This document shows positions 45,631-57,295 of a DNA stretch of 64,000 nt, in pieces. A program made the position numbers and the translations under genes. The notes beneath the pieces are model-generated. The model was not told the origin of the DNA. It was given only the letters and a program-made list of their open reading frames with translations, and made no database searches. The stretch is taken from NCBI GenBank assembly GCA_946811695.1, contig OX328125.1, forward strand, positions 99,928,643 through 99,992,642, in the 5' to 3' direction. Position 1 is the first letter of the stretch. Each line of letters begins with the position of its first letter. This DNA comes from Gonocerus acuteangulatus. Its lineage: Eukaryota; Arthropoda; Insecta; Hemiptera; Coreidae.

Positions 45631-45942
45631 ATAATATGAGCTAGGCTCGGATGAATAAGGATATTGAAAATTGGGTTATTCCCCGAAAACGAAACGAATT
45701 CTGGGCTATCTATACATCTTATTTTTATTTGCCTTCCTCAGAACAATTTAAACATACACGTATTCAAAAGCTCAGGTTGTGTAAGTTTTATAATATTTTT
45801 GAAGATTTGATCGGTAAGGTGATAATATCAACCGAAGAAAGCTGGAAATAATTTAATGTTTGATAAATATATCATATATTAGTTTCAAAATGTCCTGATA
45901 ATCACGATACATATTTATATGTATATTATTTTATATGTAGGG
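45631..45942. other. Spacer
   Basis: An open 66-codon frame (45651-45851) reads KDIENWVIPRKRNEFWAIYT; no family recognised. Confidence 0.3.
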
Positions 45943-46290
45943 GGCGAGGTTAGCTCAGTGGTAGAGAACTCGACTAATGAACTGTGGAGGACCAGGTTCA
46001 AAACCCGAGCGCGCACTAAAGATTTTTTCTTCTAGTGCTGCCGTTCGAGGGTTGGATTTGGGGTCCCAGATCGTCCCTAGGCTCACCCAGCCTTTAATTA
46101 ATTTATTTAATAATGGCTACCTAGGGTGCTAATGACTCTAGCAGTCGAAGCAGCCAAGGGGAAAATCAGGCGGCCGGATCATAGCATTGACCACACTATC
46201 TCCCTAGTGTGCCGTATGGTCAAGAATGAGATACCTCTACAGTATCTGCCCCTCTGGGCCCTTATGGCCTGTTACGGGACTGTTTTTTTT
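45943..46290 (+). mobile_element. tRNA-headed SINE family M with poly-T 3' tail
   Basis: Head GGGGCGAGGTTAGCTCAGTG GTAGAG (A box) and B box GGTTCAAAACCC, a body of about 270 bp, end GGCCTGTTACGGGACTG then T18. The tail is T-rich in the sense strand, as in the minus-strand copies. Confidence 0.85.
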
Positions 46291-47073
46291 TTTTTTTTCT
46301 TTTCTTTTCTTTTTTATGAATTACGTTTTTTATTCTGCACGAAACGGGTTCTCTTTTCAGTGATGATTTTTCTTTCCTACCTGCTATATTTTGCTGGATT
46401 CCTTATATTTTATTATTATTTTATATGAATACAAAGACTGTTTTTTTTTCCTTTACAATGAAATGTAAACGTGGTTCATATACACGTCCGGATTGATTTA
46501 TCAGATCGACGACATAAGCAGCTTTCCTCCCTTTAGGATGAAAGGAAACTTACCAAAAATTAGTCTACTGATTTCACACACAACATTGATCGCATTTCAC
46601 ATAAATCAAAACGTGATCACATATCATGCGAATAATCACAGGTTAATGACAGCCCGTTAGAATAATGGGTCTACCCGTGACGTGACATGAAACGCAAGGT
46701 ATAAATTCTCCCCATATATAAGACGGACTGCGCCGACATGATAGGAGGATCTCGTGACCCGAGGTCAGGGTCACAGCTGTGATAACAAGTCGTGATCATC
46801 ACTAATCACACTTTCTGCTTCTCACTCCATGTCTCACTCCAATCTATCACTAGGAGGGATCATTTCGTCACTAAAAGATCACAATTCATCATATCATCGT
46901 TATTTTTTTCTTTCCTTTGTCGTTAATAATTTACTCGTTAAAATGTCTCACCCTCATATACGTATGTATTATATATTATATAATAAAAATTAGTTAAAAC
47001 TTCATCGAAATGATTCACGCCTGACATGTTTCCTATTATTCTTGTTTGCTCCTCCTCAGGAGCACTTCTCGTT
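46291..47073. other. Unassigned stretch
   Basis: T-rich near the SINE tail; nothing coding recognised. Confidence 0.4.
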
Positions 47074-47836
47074 AAATGACCGATTTAGGAGAGCAAAATT
47101 AAAAAAAATAAAGGTCACATTTAGAGATGAATACTGTTTGCAATGTAAACACAAGTGTCTTGGTGTTCAAAAACAGTACGCTCACTGTTGACAAGCAAAG
47201 AGGTCTGAGTCCACATTTTTCGCAACAAATAAGTCTAGTTTATTAATAATCTTGTTAACAGTTGTTTGTGCGATAGTGAAGGGCTACAAGGTAATCTCCA
47301 AGCATGAGCATCGATTTAAATTCTAAGTGTTAATATTAATTTTACTATTTAGGTAATAGCTAAGAATAGTACATGCCTTGCGCGCGTCAAATTTAAAAGT
47401 ATAGAAGTGTACATAATTTGCAAGATTAGACTAGATTAAGTACGAATTAAAACAAAACATGTTCTCTGAAATAATGGGATTTGATGCATAATTATTTTGT
47501 AACAAAATTTATCCAACTTTTTAAGCAACATCAATTTTTAGCTACATGTGTGATTCCACGAAAAAAGCTGTTAGGCATTTGCCGGACAAAATTTAATTTG
47601 TCAGGCAAAAACGCCGCCGTTTCGCAATATGTTTTTAACAAATTGACTGTGAATGGTTAATTGGGAGGTGATTTTTACCAAATTGCCAAAATTTAAAGCT
47701 AAGGTTAAAGCTTTGCTCGTTCAAATTCAATCTTTAATGGCTCCAAATGCTCGCTAAAATACTCATTTTAGTGTTTCACTCGATTACAAAAGTGACCTCG
47801 AGTGATCGGAATTTTGCTCTCCTAAATCGGTCATTT
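47074..47836. mobile_element. TIR element, about 763 bp, non-coding
   Basis: AAATGACCGATTTAGGAGAG CAAAATT and its complement AATTTTGCTCTCCTAAATCG GTCATTT form about 27-bp terminal repeats. No target duplication is evident, so the superfamily is open. Confidence 0.75.
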
Positions 47837-48131
47837 GCCCCACTGTGCGTCACAATGTACTCTTAATGTAGGCAGATGTAAAACAGTTTTCAATGTTTAT
47901 TGGAAGTGCCTAGCAATTAATCGATCCATAAAAACAAAATTGAAACGTTTACCAAAACTTCAGTAAACAAAATTGTAATACTAGTCCCAATTACGCACAA
48001 AGTAATCTAATTAAATTATCCATACGTGAAATTTAGTCGATGAAGATTCCAATATTTAGTGGTTGCTGGTAAACTATAGATCCTACATATTTGAAGGCTA
48101 CACAATATTTCAAAATGAAAAATAATAACGG

Positions 48132-48163
<32 letters not shown>

Positions 48164-48598
48164 AGAACGATAACCCGATGAATGAATGCAATGATCTAAA
48201 AATGACATATATCTAAATTAATGTATTTTTAATAATATTTAGAAAATTAAAAATTTCGGAATTAATTGATCCAGTATATTCTGTGAAAAAATTATGTTTG
48301 ATAATCATCGTTATGAATAAAGTTTGTGAGTCAGTCTATATATATATATATATATATATATACACCTACATATATAAAAAATGTATTTTTTGTTTGTTTC
48401 GGACTAATTTATTAGATGACGACTACTACTATGTATAAGGTATTTTCAATAAAATTTATACTATTAAATATTTTAAGAATTCAAAATTGTAATGTTTAAA
48501 AAAAACATAATTTCAGAAAAGTTTGTCTGTTAAGACAGGCCAAGTTTGCCAGAAACTAGTCGACATAAATAAAATGGTTTAAATGCAGTTTTGAAGAA

Positions 48599-48599
<1 letters not shown>
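47837..48599. other. Unassigned AT-rich stretch
   Basis: Poly-A 48131-48161 and (TA)n about 48338-48361; no gene. Confidence 0.45.

Positions 48600-48668
<69 letters not shown>
48600..48668. repeat. (TA)n microsatellite
   Basis: Pure TA tract about 60 bp left of HINE-A copy 3. Confidence 0.95.
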
Positions 48669-48670
<2 letters not shown>

Positions 48671-48729
48671 GCATACATATACACATTCACACGCGCATTT
48701 TAAAGATATTAGGACGTCTATGGCATCTT

Positions 48730-48789
48730 TTAGCACTTTCCTCCGAAGGAAAGTAGCTATTGAGGTTGGACTCATGACGGAATTTTTGA

Positions 48790-48851
<62 letters not shown>

Positions 48852-49756
48852 TGTTAACACGATAGCGGCCAGAGTTTTTGTTTTTTCGTCACGAAACTTG
48901 GTATATAGCATTCAATTAGCAAACGATTGAACGAGTTCGTTAACCACTAAAGTCGGTCCACCGGAAGGGGGGTTTACCCCGAACCCAAAACACTTATTTG
49001 ACTATGTCAGCCATAATATTTGTTATATTTCAACGAAACTTGGTATTCGTAGTGGTAATATAGAGAGAAAAGTGAGATATAATAATGAACTAAATCGGTT
49101 CATTAGAAGGGGGGGTTTACTCCGGACCCACAATACCAATTCGCCACTACCAGCCGTGATTTTTGGTATATTTCGACGAAACTCGGTATTCGTAGTGCTA
49201 ATCCACAGGTAAATGTGTGTTGTAAAAATAAACTAAATCGGTTCATTAGAAGGGGGGGGGGGGTTTCCTCCGGACCCAAATTCCTAATATACTCATACCG
49301 GTCGTAATTTCTGCTGTATTGTAACGAAACGCGGTATACGTCGTGGGTAACTCATGAGAAAGAAGTGTTGTAAAAATGAGCTGAATCGGTCAATTGGAAA
49401 GTGGGGGTTTAATTTGTAATATATTTGAATAGAAAAGCCGGCAGACGTAGGTTCACAAAGCCGCCGCAAGGAGCGCTTTCTACCACTAGAGTGACTGTAT
49501 CCTGTTCCTGCGTTTGATCAAAATACGATAATATGAGGATTTTTGTATTTATTACGTAGTGTAGTAGGTACCATGTGTAAACATAACTCTGGAAGCAGAT
49601 TAATAATTGATCAGTTACCCATTACAAAATGAGAACTATTCACGTTTTTATTTTATTTATGTAGGATATTTTAAGCAAATTGTTCTGGAAAGCAGTCTAC
49701 ACTACCCAAATTCTGAGGAAAGTGCTTAGTTATGCAGCTCCTGCGTGACGGACTTT
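48730..49756 (+). mobile_element. HINE-like element A, copy 3
   Basis: 5' TTAGCACTTTCCTCCGAAGG, (TA)n 48795-48848, internal repeats with variable G-runs, 3' GGAAAGTGCTTAGTTATGCA GCTCCTGCGTGACGGAC. Complete. Confidence 0.78.
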
Positions 49757-50529
49757 TTTACAATTTATTTCCATTTTAGTCTTCCTAGTCAAATATTAGT
49801 GAACGATTTTCTTTCTTATCGAATTTTGCATATCCATAGATACCACATACTCGCATTGTTTAGTAAAAATAAGAAAAAATAAAATAGAATAATAAAAAAC
49901 ATTGAAAATAACAATGGTCTATTGATACTTGGTATCTATCAATGGTCTTGTACGACTTCATAAATAGAAAATCCAACATGAATTATTGAGTTAGCCAAAA
50001 GAGGGCAACATGTAATATGAATGTCACTTTGAAGAACCATTTTCAGTTGCTAATGAAACAGGATCATTGAAGTTTTTTCGAAATTCCATCATATTACGGA
50101 TGCAACAATAATGACTTTTCTGTATGAACATTTCTTCAGAATTTGCTTTTATAATTTACTATACATAAATATTTAAAACAAATAGATGAATAATAATTAG
50201 AATATGCCCTAATATTATGTAATTTTAATTATTTAATATAAAATATTCATCTAATTGTATATTGATATTGTACCTAAATAATAGAACATTATTTATTTAA
50301 ATCTTAACGTCTATTTTTAATTAACTTAGATTAAAACAGTAAACATAGAGTAGTCTTTAAATGCTTTAGAAGAGAAATGATACCAAGTGTTTTTTGTGAG
50401 GTTATACTAAAATAACATACGAGATTTACCAAGTTAGATGCATTAATTTTTTTTTCATATACTCATAGATAAATGTTGCATACATATACATGTGAAGTTA
50501 GACAACAAATGATCAAATTCCTTTTTAAA
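49757..50529. other. Unassigned AT-rich stretch
   Basis: Nothing recognised. Confidence 0.4.
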
Positions 50530-50752
50530 AATGTTAAAAAAAAAAAAAAAAAAACAGTCCCAAAACAGGCCACGAGGGCCCTGAGGGACAGATACTGTAG
50601 AGGTATCTGATTCATGACCATACGGCATACTAGGGAGATAGTGTGGTCAGTACTATGCTCCGGCCGCCTGATTTTCCCCTTGGCTGCTTCGGCTGCCTAG
50701 AGTCATTAGCACCCAAGGTACCCATTATTAAATTAATTAAAGACTGGGTTAA
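50530..50752 (-). mobile_element. SINE family M, head-truncated copy
   Basis: Poly-A then CAGTCCCAAAACAGGCCACG AGGGCCCTGAGGGACAG (complement of the 3' end) through AAAGACTGGGTT; the tRNA head is missing. Confidence 0.85.
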
Positions 50753-51342
50753 AAATGTTTAGTATCCACATTTTTGTTTATCTATATTTAACATTAGATT
50801 AACACAGTGCAACCTAATTCATTTGGGCAGCACTCTTTATTTATATGTTATGAATAAAACTTTTCTTTTTTTTCATAAAATTTATTTTATTTTTTTGAAA
50901 TTGAACGGTGCTAATGGCCAAGACGTCATAGAGTTATAAACAAAAATTCCAACAAATCAAGAAGCGGTTTGTTAGTCTTATTACGACATATATAAATAGG
51001 CACCTAAATATTTTTTTTCAAATAAGCATTATTTTCATGTAAAACATAAAATGGTTGTGACATATTAGTGCAAATATGTATAATTAACTACACGCATAAG
51101 CAGTTGATAATACTTGTACACTCCATATTGTATAAATATTAAGGAAGGTTAAAAATTAATTTTAGAATGACGAAATCATTGTGATTTATGATATAACACA
51201 ATGAATGGAATAAATGTATCCAGTAATATGTCATTATTATATTTTAGTATTAATATTTATAATTTTTAAATGTTTGATTATAGTGTCTATATGTGGGCTA
51301 CCTTCACTCAGTATCTCTTGCTTGTCGTGTGGTATGTCTAAG
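50753..51342. other. Unassigned AT-rich stretch
   Basis: Nothing recognised. Confidence 0.4.
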
Positions 51343-51475
51343 GGTGCGTTTACATTTTACACTTCTCGCAGGAAATATATCTCAGGTGCCAGATGTAATA
51401 ATTATGATAATTATCTATTAGACACCTGAGGTATATTTTCTGTGAAAAGTGTCAGCTCTAAACGGAAACTTATTG
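51343..51475. mobile_element. Small hairpin element
   Basis: ACACTTCTCGCAGGAAATAT then ATCTCAGGTG is mirrored by CACCTGAGGTATATTTTCTG then TGAAAAGTGT; outer parts GTTTACA/GGAAAC also pair weakly. MITE-like. Confidence 0.6.
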
Positions 51476-51658
51476 CTCGCGATAAAAAATATATAACTCT
51501 GAAATAAATTGTCCACAGTTTACATTAGTCACAATTACTGTTTGACATAAATATCTGGCAATAACTATCAAATGCAAGCGTTCAATATATGTGTATTATT
51601 ATTAAAAATTATCCAGAGTATCTTCTAAAGCTTCGGATTTAAATAACTTTATTATCAT

Positions 51659-52108
51659 GGCTTCTGACAAAGATGAGGATGTACCGTCTGTCTGTGGCTT
51701 GGGCACCATTGAATGAACTTGCCATTCTGTTATACGGACCATAATAGCTAGATTGGCTGCGTATCCTAGCGTAAAACTGTAGGTCTTGAGTACAAATCAC
51801 AGTATGGCAAGTTAATGTTTTTCCAAAAATATGAAACAATAAAGGGTCTATGCGCTCACCTTGTTGAGTATGGAAGCCCTAATTGTCATTGCCTGGATCA
51901 GATAAAGATGACGATGTACCCTCTGTCTGAGACATTGGCTCCATTGAATGAACTAGCAATTCTGTGTTTTGAAACCCATTGGCAACGTATCCGAGCGTAA
52001 AACCGTAAGTCCTGGCTTCAAACCTCACCACGGCAAGAGTTAATGTTTTTCCAAAAATATGAAACAATATAGGGCCTATGCGCTCACCTTGTGGAGTATG
52101 GATGGCCT
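51659..52108. repeat. Tandem duplication, period about 235 bp
   Basis: AAAGATGAGGATGTACCGTC (51669) recurs as AAAGATGACGATGTACCCTC (51904). Both units end AATGTTTTTCCAAAAATATG then AAACAAT and CTATGCGCTCACCTTG. The units contain a tRNA B-box-like GGCTTCAAACCTCACC, so the unit may be a SINE. Confidence 0.75.
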
Positions 52109-52385
52109 GATTGAAGGTATCGGAGGCGGCTTTGGCGGAGAAGCCCTGACCATCCCTCCAAGACCCACCTTCCTTTGGAGGGCTTGGAGTGCTGCCGCCT
52201 CCTCCCGTCTCCTTGACGGGGGCTCTTGGATGGAGCCGCTTCTACGCAGCCAGTCCGCACAGCTTGCATCCATCTACTGCCAGCTCCCGGGCAGCTGGGG
52301 GCGGTGGGGGCCTGCTCCCCTCTCTCTATCCCCTCCCTCCGTTCCTTCCCTTACATCGGAGGGCGAGTCTTCACTAAAAAAAACA
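52105..52385 (+). other. GC-rich island of unknown origin
   Basis: A 280-bp block far richer in G+C than anything around it (for example CCCGGGCAGCTGGGGGCGGTG), open in several frames, ending AAAAAAAACAAAC. Overlapping ORFs on both strands show no known motif. It may be a SINE/processed sequence given the A-rich end, or a remnant of transferred DNA. Confidence 0.4.
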
Positions 52386-52552
52386 AACTGTGAATCTAAT
52401 AGTAATCAGTAAATGTACATTCGAGTGTCCTTTTGGAATATTGTCTTAAAATACCAAATTCTGTGGAAAACATTTAATAATGGTCTGGATGTGGAGTTTC
52501 AGCTAAACACACAATTCTAATTGCCTGGTTTGTTTACTTGTTCAAAATATGC

Positions 52553-52592
52553 AAAACTAGCTGAATACCTGAGCTTCGTCAAGGCAGATACG
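52553..52592 (-). mobile_element. Helitron family G 3' end fragment
   Basis: Plus strand CTAGCTGAATACCTGAGCTT CGTCAAGGC is the complement of the hairpin plus TATTCAGCTAG terminus. It lies about 10 bp left of HINE-B copy 2. Confidence 0.7.
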
Positions 52593-52599
52593 TATTTAT

Positions 52600-52736
52600 T
52601 AGCGCGGTTCCTCCCTCCCCCATAGGGAGGAACCCCGCTTATAAGGTTGATACAATGAAACAATCCGGAAGTGCCGACTACCCCTAGAGACCGAAAATGA
52701 TGGTGGTTCAAATTTGTATATATATATATATGTATA

Positions 52737-52787
<51 letters not shown>

Positions 52788-54137
52788 CTGTTCGCTCTCT
52801 AGCTCGAAGACGAATGGTCCGATTTTGATGAAATTTGGTACAAAAATCCGTCGTCCAATTTGAAAGGTCAAGTTCGTTAACCAGCGAAATCCGCCTACCG
52901 GAAGATGGCGTTTGGGGCGAAATTCGCGCAAAAAAAATCGTAACGCTTACGTTTTTGAGTTCATAAGCTTCTAAGTACTCGTTTTATATGATTCCTGGGC
53001 TAGGAAAACGAATGAAACCATTTTCAAGGCGATAGCTTTAACCGTTTTTGAGAAAATTGGAAAAATATTTTTTGAATACCGTTTTTGGTTTGGGTACTTA
53101 GAATCATGGGATTCAGTTGAAACTTTATCTGCATGTTCTACTTTCATTAAAACTAATATGTTGAAAGTTTTGTTACGTTTGGAGTTAAGGAAGGGTTAGA
53201 ATAAAATATTTTATGAACAGACATGAAAAGTTTTGGGAAGTTCGTATACTTTCATTAATATCTCGAACACGGTTGGGAAATCGTGGTAAGTGGATAGAAA
53301 CTATTTGAAAGCTTACTAAATTCTCTACAAAAAAGATTCTAAAACTATTTTTGATTAGGTTATGTCAATCGGAGAAATAAGTGCTTAAAACTTCAAATAC
53401 GTCTGTTTTGTTCTTATGAACGGGTTTTTGTCGTTCTTGTTGTAATTTTTGTCTCTTTCCCTTCGTTTTTTATTGCTTTTTAGTTTTGTAATTTCTTATG
53501 TTGCGAAAATTTTGTGTGTAAAACAGGATATGAAAAATGAGGCCAATTTTCTGTTGCTAGAAATAATATAAATTTTGGGAACTTTCTTTAATATCTCGAA
53601 AACTGTTGAGAATTTTGGTAAACGGAAGAATACCATTAGAAAGCTTATTAAATGCTCTACATAAAAGGTTCTAATGAAAGTTTTGATTAGGCGATGTAAA
53701 TCGGAGAAATAAGAGCTTAAAGCTTTAAAGTAATTGATTTCGCTTATTCAAAGTGTTCTTTTCGCCTGTATTTTATTCCTTGTTATTTTTTAATTGCTTA
53801 TAGTTGGATAATGTATTCGAAAATAAAACAGGTTAAGTAAAATAACAAAAACAATTTATTGTTAGAAATATAGATTTCCAAGATTCCAAGACCTTGCAAC
53901 TAGCGGGACGGTTTCTTGTGTTGCCGACCCTTCCAGGTCAGATTGTAAATCCTACCTTTCAAGACTGGTGGAACCAAAATATAACTGTCAGGGTTCGGTC
54001 ACTGCTACTTAATAAAACTACATTTTATCGTAAAAATGGTTTTATTGTGCCGACGTTTCGGCTTGAACTTCAAGCCTTCATCAGGGCTGTAAATACAATT
54101 AGGACATATTTAACACTAATATATGCACATATCTATG

Positions 54138-54179
<42 letters not shown>

Positions 54180-54447
54180 TAATATATATATATTTATATA
54201 TATGCATATACACATACACATATACACGCACACATATGTACATATATATGCCCACATACCTACACATATGGGGTATGTATTATTAAGTAGCAGTGACCTA
54301 ACCCGGACAATCCCTACCTTGCATCATCAACGGTCAACGATCTCCTCTCAACAAAATAATAACTGCTTCTATTTTAATCTTTCGAAATTAGACTAGGGAT
54401 AAGAACGGAACCGCGCTAAGATGAGGCAGTTCCTGCGAGTCGGACTT
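52600..54447 (+). mobile_element. HINE-like element B, copy 2 (most complete)
   Basis: 5' TTAGCGCGGTTCCTCCCTCC with hairpin, (TA)n 52718-52784, middle including CGGTTGGGAAATCGTGGTAAG, Penelope-like insert 53985-54312, and 3' end GGAACCGCGCTAAGATGAGG CAGTTCCTGCGAGTCGGAC then T-run. About 1.85 kb, highly similar to copy 1. Confidence 0.8.
54046..54090 (-). ncRNA. Hammerhead-ribozyme-like motif
   Basis: Identical core and stems to 27802-27846: CTGATGA (plus 54078-54084), free A, GGCTTGA/TCAAGCC, GAAA, ACGT, C17, stem I GCC/GGC. Confidence 0.75.
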
Positions 54448-54599
54448 TTTTTTTATTTTAAAGGCACATCAAGAAAATAAGACAAGAGGAAATTATAATG
54501 CAAATACAATATTCATATAGAATAAAAACAAATGGAAAAAAAGGATAAGAAATCATTTCGATTGAAGAAGACATACCTATAGTTATATCTTGGAATAAA

Positions 54600-54835
54600 A
54601 GAGCGTTGATAAGAGATGTGGAAGAAGTATGTGGATGTATGGACTACCCTCTGTCAGTAAATCATGTAAGTCATAAGGAATCGTCAAGTTGCTGCGTTGT
54701 CTGCAGTCTGTCAGTATATGTTTGACAGTTCGAGTTGCATTGTCGACAAAGGGGTCTTTCTATTTTGTGTAGTAAGTACGAATGGGTAAGTAGGGTGTGT
54801 CCTATCCGAAGCCTGCATAAAATTACTTCGTAGTT
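54600..54835 (-). pseudogene. Non-LTR retrotransposon C-terminal fragment
   Basis: Minus frame: CRLRIGHTLLTHSYLLHKIE, RPLCRQCNSNCQTY, DRLQTTQQLDDSL. The 'RLRIGHT.LTHSYLL....C..C' order is the domain after RNase H in jockey-type ORF2. Frameshifted after the cysteines. Confidence 0.75.
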
Positions 54836-54991
54836 TCACATTATTTTTTTTTTTTTTGTTGTTAGTTTAAGTGATAAGTTAAATGTTTCCATATATATAA
54901 TTACTTTTAACATGTGTGTGTTCTATTTTAAGAAAGTGTTAAAATCCTTCGCGTAAATACCAAGCCCGATTGACACGCAACTTAAACCCAT

Positions 54992-55287
54992 GTGCCGAGC
55001 CCGACGCATAGTCGGACGTGGAGCACAAGCGGTTTTGGTGAGCTAATGTGCCGAGCCCGACGCATAGTCGGACGTGGAACACAAGCGGTTTTGGTGAGCT
55101 AATGTGCCGAGCCCGACGCATAGTGGGATGTGGAACATAAGCGGTTTTGGTGAGCTAATGTGCCGAGCCCGACGCATAGTTGGACGTGGAACACAAGCGG
55201 TTTTGGTGAGCTAATGTGCCGAGCCCGACGCATAGTCGGACGTGGAACACAAGCGGTTTTGGTGAGCTAATGTGCCGGGTAAATTTG
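54992..55287. repeat. 56-bp minisatellite, about 5.3 copies
   Basis: Units start at 54992, 55048, 55104, 55160, 55216 and 55272; each begins GTGCCGAGCCCGACGCATAG and contains the small hairpin CCGAC-GCATA-GTCGG and AAGCGGTTTTGGTGAGC. Few substitutions between units. Confidence 0.95.
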
Positions 55288-55509
55288 TTTTACTTTTTTC
55301 CTATTTAATATATTCAATTATGAGTTATTTTCTTTAAAAAAAATTTAAATGGCACATTGGGGCGGACTTCAAAATTTGGGTGGCAGCGAAAGTGTTAATC
55401 TGACTAAAGAAATGGATCATTTGCTGACATGGATGACTAGCTACATTTATATAAGTGAAGCTATGAGTTCTAATTTGCTTCTTTTTCCTAAGTACTAGTT
55501 TATTCTTGA

Positions 55510-55558
55510 CTTGCCCTACATGTTTCGTGGTCTTCATGCCACCTCCTCAGTGGCCATT
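55510..55558 (-). ncRNA. Hammerhead-ribozyme-like motif, left arm
   Basis: Minus strand CTGAGGA, free G, stem II GTGG/CCAC, GAAA, self-complementary linker ACATGT, A17. Confidence 0.6.
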
Positions 55559-55654
55559 AAATCCCCATGTGGTCCACTCACTACCCATATTAAGACTTCG
55601 CTACCCATAAGAGTCTTAATATGAGTAGCAAGCGGACCACAAATGGGGTTTTTA

Positions 55655-55705
55655 TGGCCACTGAGGAGGTGGCATGAAGACCACGAAACATGTAGGGCAA
55701 GCCAA
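55655..55705 (+). ncRNA. Hammerhead-ribozyme-like motif, right arm
   Basis: CTGAGGA 55660-55666, free G, stem II GTGG/CCAC around CATGAAGA, GAAA, ACATGT, A17. Core intact; stem I weak. Confidence 0.6.
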
Positions 55706-55724
55706 GAATTAAGTAGTACATAGC

Positions 55725-56029
55725 AAAAAAGGAGTACTATTTTTTTACCTACACTATATATATATAAAAAAAAAAATCCATATTCGTAATTAATTGGTCA
55801 GAAATACGTGAAATAGAAAACCCATTGATTCAGTGTGAGTTTTGTCTCAAGAAAACAGAACTAGATGCCTTCTCAGGAGCCTTAATAATAATAATAAGCG
55901 TAGATAAAGGAAGTTGAAACTTCCACTACCTGGGCCACGTCAAAAAATGTATTAAATTTTTATATAACTTATTTATTGACCTTTCGTATAAACAAGAAAC
56001 ACAAATTTATAGCGCACTATAGATTTTTA
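55725..56029. other. Spacer
   Basis: TA/A-rich; nothing recognised. Confidence 0.35.
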
Positions 56030-56165
56030 TCTTCTAGTTTCGTCGTTCGAGGGTTGGATTTGGGGTCCCAGATCGTCCATGGGCTCTCCCAGCCTTTTAT
56101 TTTTTAATTTTATTAATTAACGGGTACCTGCAAAGGGAAAAATAAGATGGCCTGACCACATCGTC
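56030..56165 (+). mobile_element. SINE family M, internal fragment
   Basis: CTTCTAGTTTCGTCGTTCGAGG then GTTGGATTTGGGGTCCCAGA TCGTCCATGGGCTC matches 46028-46090; head and tail missing. Confidence 0.8.
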
Positions 56166-56603
56166 TTTATAAATTTCATTATGTTTATTGTAACCTTTAA
56201 TATTACTGAATCGCATAAATCTGGCGAGAGGTAATTAATTGACCTTTCTCGAAATACACTTAATTTATAAACATTTAATTAATAAACAGAACTTCTCTGT
56301 TTGTTGTACTAGTTACCTTGTTGAGTAATGCTTTTCATTTGCACAGCTACTAAGCATCGGACTTTTGTGTTTCTTTTTGAAATTGCGAAGCCTGGGGGGA
56401 TAAGAGTTAATTAAATTGTCCAAATGTAATTGTCTTAATTATAACTCTACCGGCCGAACAAAACCTTCCCGAACAAAAGATTCCCGTGATATGCATCCAA
56501 AATCTATGACAGAGGAACCCTGTCATTATCTTTGATACCATATTCATTGATACCATACATATATATATATATATAACACGTGCCCTCTCCCGTATATGAA
56601 ACA
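56166..56603. other. Unassigned AT-rich spacer
   Basis: Short TA run near 56560; nothing else. Confidence 0.35.
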
Positions 56604-57295
56604 TGAAAACAACCCGGCAAGTCCAAATGAAGTTATAATTAAAAACTAGCTGTCACCCGGCGCACAGAGGGGCCAAACGGCATTTCGTGTTTTTTACAAT
56701 TACAATTGAACATAAAACATAAAATAATATTTTATTTTTCATCTAACTTAATAATATTAAGTTAATATCAACACTGATATCGTTGAAATTAAAAATTCAA
56801 ATCCTGATTAGACATGGAAAAAATCAATGTCTATTTTCAAATCATTCAAAAATCATATTATTTCAATTAATCTCATTCTTTAATTAAGATAAATTTACGT
56901 TTTGAAGATGTCAGTCTGATTTTTCCAACTCTAATCAGGATTTGAATGCTTACTTTCAACTATATCAGTGCTGATATTAAGTTAGATGAAAAATAAAATT
57001 TTATTTTATGTTTAATTGTAAAAGTTCCAGAATTATTTACACGTAATTTAACAAATAGGGGAAACATAAAACAAAAATATTGCTATACAATGTTGTTCTA
57101 GTTGTTGTTGTGTAGTTGTTGTTTATTAGCTTTAATTTAAAAAAAAATAAATAAAAAAATGCATGTAAATCAGTTAAGATTTGGAGGCCGTAGCCCTTTT
57201 AACAACACGAAATTTCGTTTGGGCCCACTTTGCGCCGGGTAACAGCTAGTTTTTAATAAAAACTTCATGCGGACTTGCCTGATTGTTTTCACTTG
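56604..57295. mobile_element. Palindrome built from two opposed Helitron 3' ends (element H, copy 2)
   Basis: CTAG at 56646-56649 and CTAG at 57246-57249 both face outward (CTAGCTGTCACCCGGCGC versus GCGCCGGGTAACAGCTAG), so both termini are Helitron 3' type and no 5' TC end is present. The flanks outside the CTAGs are also inverted (GGCAAGTCCAAATGAAG / CTTCATGCGGACTTGCC), extending the palindrome to about 56604-57295. The interior matches element H at 13197-13841. Confidence 0.75.

Larger units (their letters stand above)
55489..55724. mobile_element. Palindromic Penelope-like derivative
   Basis: Left arm AGTACTAGTTTATTCTTGAC TTGCCC is mirrored by GGGCAAGCCAAGAATTAAGT AGTAC; a short centre lies near 55603. 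Both arms carry hammerhead-like motifs pointing outward. Confidence 0.75.

Noticed and set aside
45943..46015. tRNA genes at the SINE heads (also 45425, 58918, 59640 and 62783)
   Set aside because: A and B boxes are present, but acceptor and anticodon stems do not pair as a full cloverleaf, and each is fused to a repeated SINE body.
52059..52412. ORFs on both strands of the GC-rich island
   Set aside because: Open in several frames because stop codons are rare in GC-rich DNA; no motif supports any of them.
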